Shown one piece after another: positions 63,652 to 64,000 of a stretch of 64,000 bases of DNA. The notes under the pieces were generated by a model. The model was not told the DNA's origin and did no database searches. It saw only the letters and a list, made by a program, of their open reading frames with translations. A program made the position numbers and the translations under genes. How positions within the stretch are numbered: position 1 is the first letter of the stretch; each line of letters begins with the position of its first letter. This stretch comes from Gammaproteobacteria bacterium RIFCSPHIGHO2_12_FULL_37_14 (GTDB lineage Bacteria > Pseudomonadota > Gammaproteobacteria > DSM-16500): assembly GCA_001801485.1 (NCBI GenBank), contig MGXV01000020.1, forward strand, positions 56,689-120,688. The letters are read 5' to 3'.

Positions 63652-64000
63652 TTAATTTTCCATGTTGACTAAAATACGACCCGCAATCTTTCCGCTCTTC
63701 ATTAATTCCACGGCATCATTAATATGACTCAATGGCAATTCATGAGTAATTAACCCATCTAATGTCATTTTACCTTCTTTTAGTAACTTCATATAACGCG
63801 GGATATCTTCATCAGGAATAGCGCTACCACCATGTGAACCTTTGATGGATTTATTAAAATGGAGGGGTAATGAATAAATAGAAATATTATCGCCCGCCTT
63901 TGGTACTCCCACTAAAATAGTCCTTCCTGAGGAGTGCGTTAACTCATACGCCTTCTCAATAATGCGAGTAATACCTGTTGTATCAATGACAACATCAGCT
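63652..64000 (-). CDS. zinc-type alcohol/sugar dehydrogenase, C-terminal part (cut by window edge)
   Basis: The frame is open to the window edge and gives 115 residues. The visible part is the end of the NAD-binding domain (ADVVIDTTGITRIIEKAY, GRTILVGVP) and the C-terminal substrate region (EGKMTLDGLITHELPLSHINDAVELMKSGKIAGR), typical of medium-chain zinc dehydrogenases. The catalytic zinc ligands are outside the window. It is 11 bp before the HAD gene and probably belongs to the same operon. Confidence 0.83.
   Translation of the reverse strand, partial: ADVVIDTTGITRIIEKAYELTHSSGRTILVGVPKAGDNISIYSLPLHFNKSIKGSHGGSAIPDEDIPRYMKLLKEGKMTLDGLITHELPLSHINDAVELMKSGKIAGRILVNMEN

Noticed and set aside
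1..64000. Search for transposases, integrases, tRNA or rRNA genes, CRISPR arrays and defence genes
   Set aside because: None seen; all sizeable frames fit sugar metabolism, glycosyl transfer or export.

Overview
The window is a single surface-polysaccharide biosynthesis locus, 64 kb long and almost wall to wall with genes. It is AT-rich and gammaproteobacterial in style: a Wza/Wzb/Wzc export set, a WecA/WbpL-type initiating transferase, and RfaH ops elements in two operon leaders. A complete legionaminic-acid cluster recalls Legionella and its relatives, so a member of the Legionellales is a reasonable guess, but no housekeeping gene confirms it. I saw no rRNA, tRNA, CRISPR array, insertion sequence or phage gene. 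Apart from the two genes cut by the window ends, no gene looks clearly broken.

Layout. (1) 1-6.1 kb, minus strand: the end of a GDP-fucose synthase, a membrane WbpM-type dehydratase, and the wzb-wza-wzc export operon. (2) 6.3-9.4 kb, plus strand: a PglK-like ABC flippase and a CgeB-like glycosyltransferase. (3) 9.4-13.7 kb, minus strand: FnlC-, FnlB- and WbuB-like genes and a sugar epimerase, facing a plus-strand WecA/WbpL-type transferase at 13.9 kb. (4) 14.9-28.4 kb: a pseudaminic-acid-like region. It holds an LIC12162-type transferase, a PseA/WbpG amidotransferase paired with an amidase, and two divergent operons. The minus one has a GNAT acetyltransferase, an aminotransferase, a GT-B protein and PseB. 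The plus one has a reductase, a NeuB/PseI-type synthase, a family 2 glycosyltransferase, PseF and a Gfo/Idh/MocA oxidoreductase. (5) 28.4-35 kb, minus strand: an Alg13/Alg14-like split glycosyltransferase, three GT4 enzymes, a polysaccharide deacetylase and a Wzy/WaaL-type membrane protein. (6) 35-43.7 kb, minus strand: nine tightly packed legionaminic-acid genes. (7) 43.8-47.7 kb, minus strand: a GT-B protein and two epimerase/dehydratases behind a promoter and an ops element. (8) 48-64 kb: two PhyH-like oxygenases, four methyltransferases (three with zinc-ribbon architecture), two TIGR04372-type transferases, a reversed HldE-like fusion, a WbuC cupin, a split transketolase, a phosphotransferase, a HAD phosphatase and the end of a zinc dehydrogenase.

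How it may work together. The locus seems able to make two different nonulosonic acids, CMP-activated by separate cytidylyltransferases, plus an acetamido-dideoxyhexose (FucNAc/QuiNAc type) and at least one heavily modified sugar from the 48-64 kb module. Glycosyltransferases build a repeat on undecaprenyl phosphate. The ABC transporter probably flips it, since no Wzx-type flippase is visible. The Wzy-like protein polymerises or ligates it, and Wza/Wzc with the Wzb phosphatase export it. The features most worth follow-up are the nonulosonate pathway with no recognisable PseG, the amidotransferase-amidase pair, the two RfaH ops leaders, and the 48-64 kb module, whose product I cannot name.
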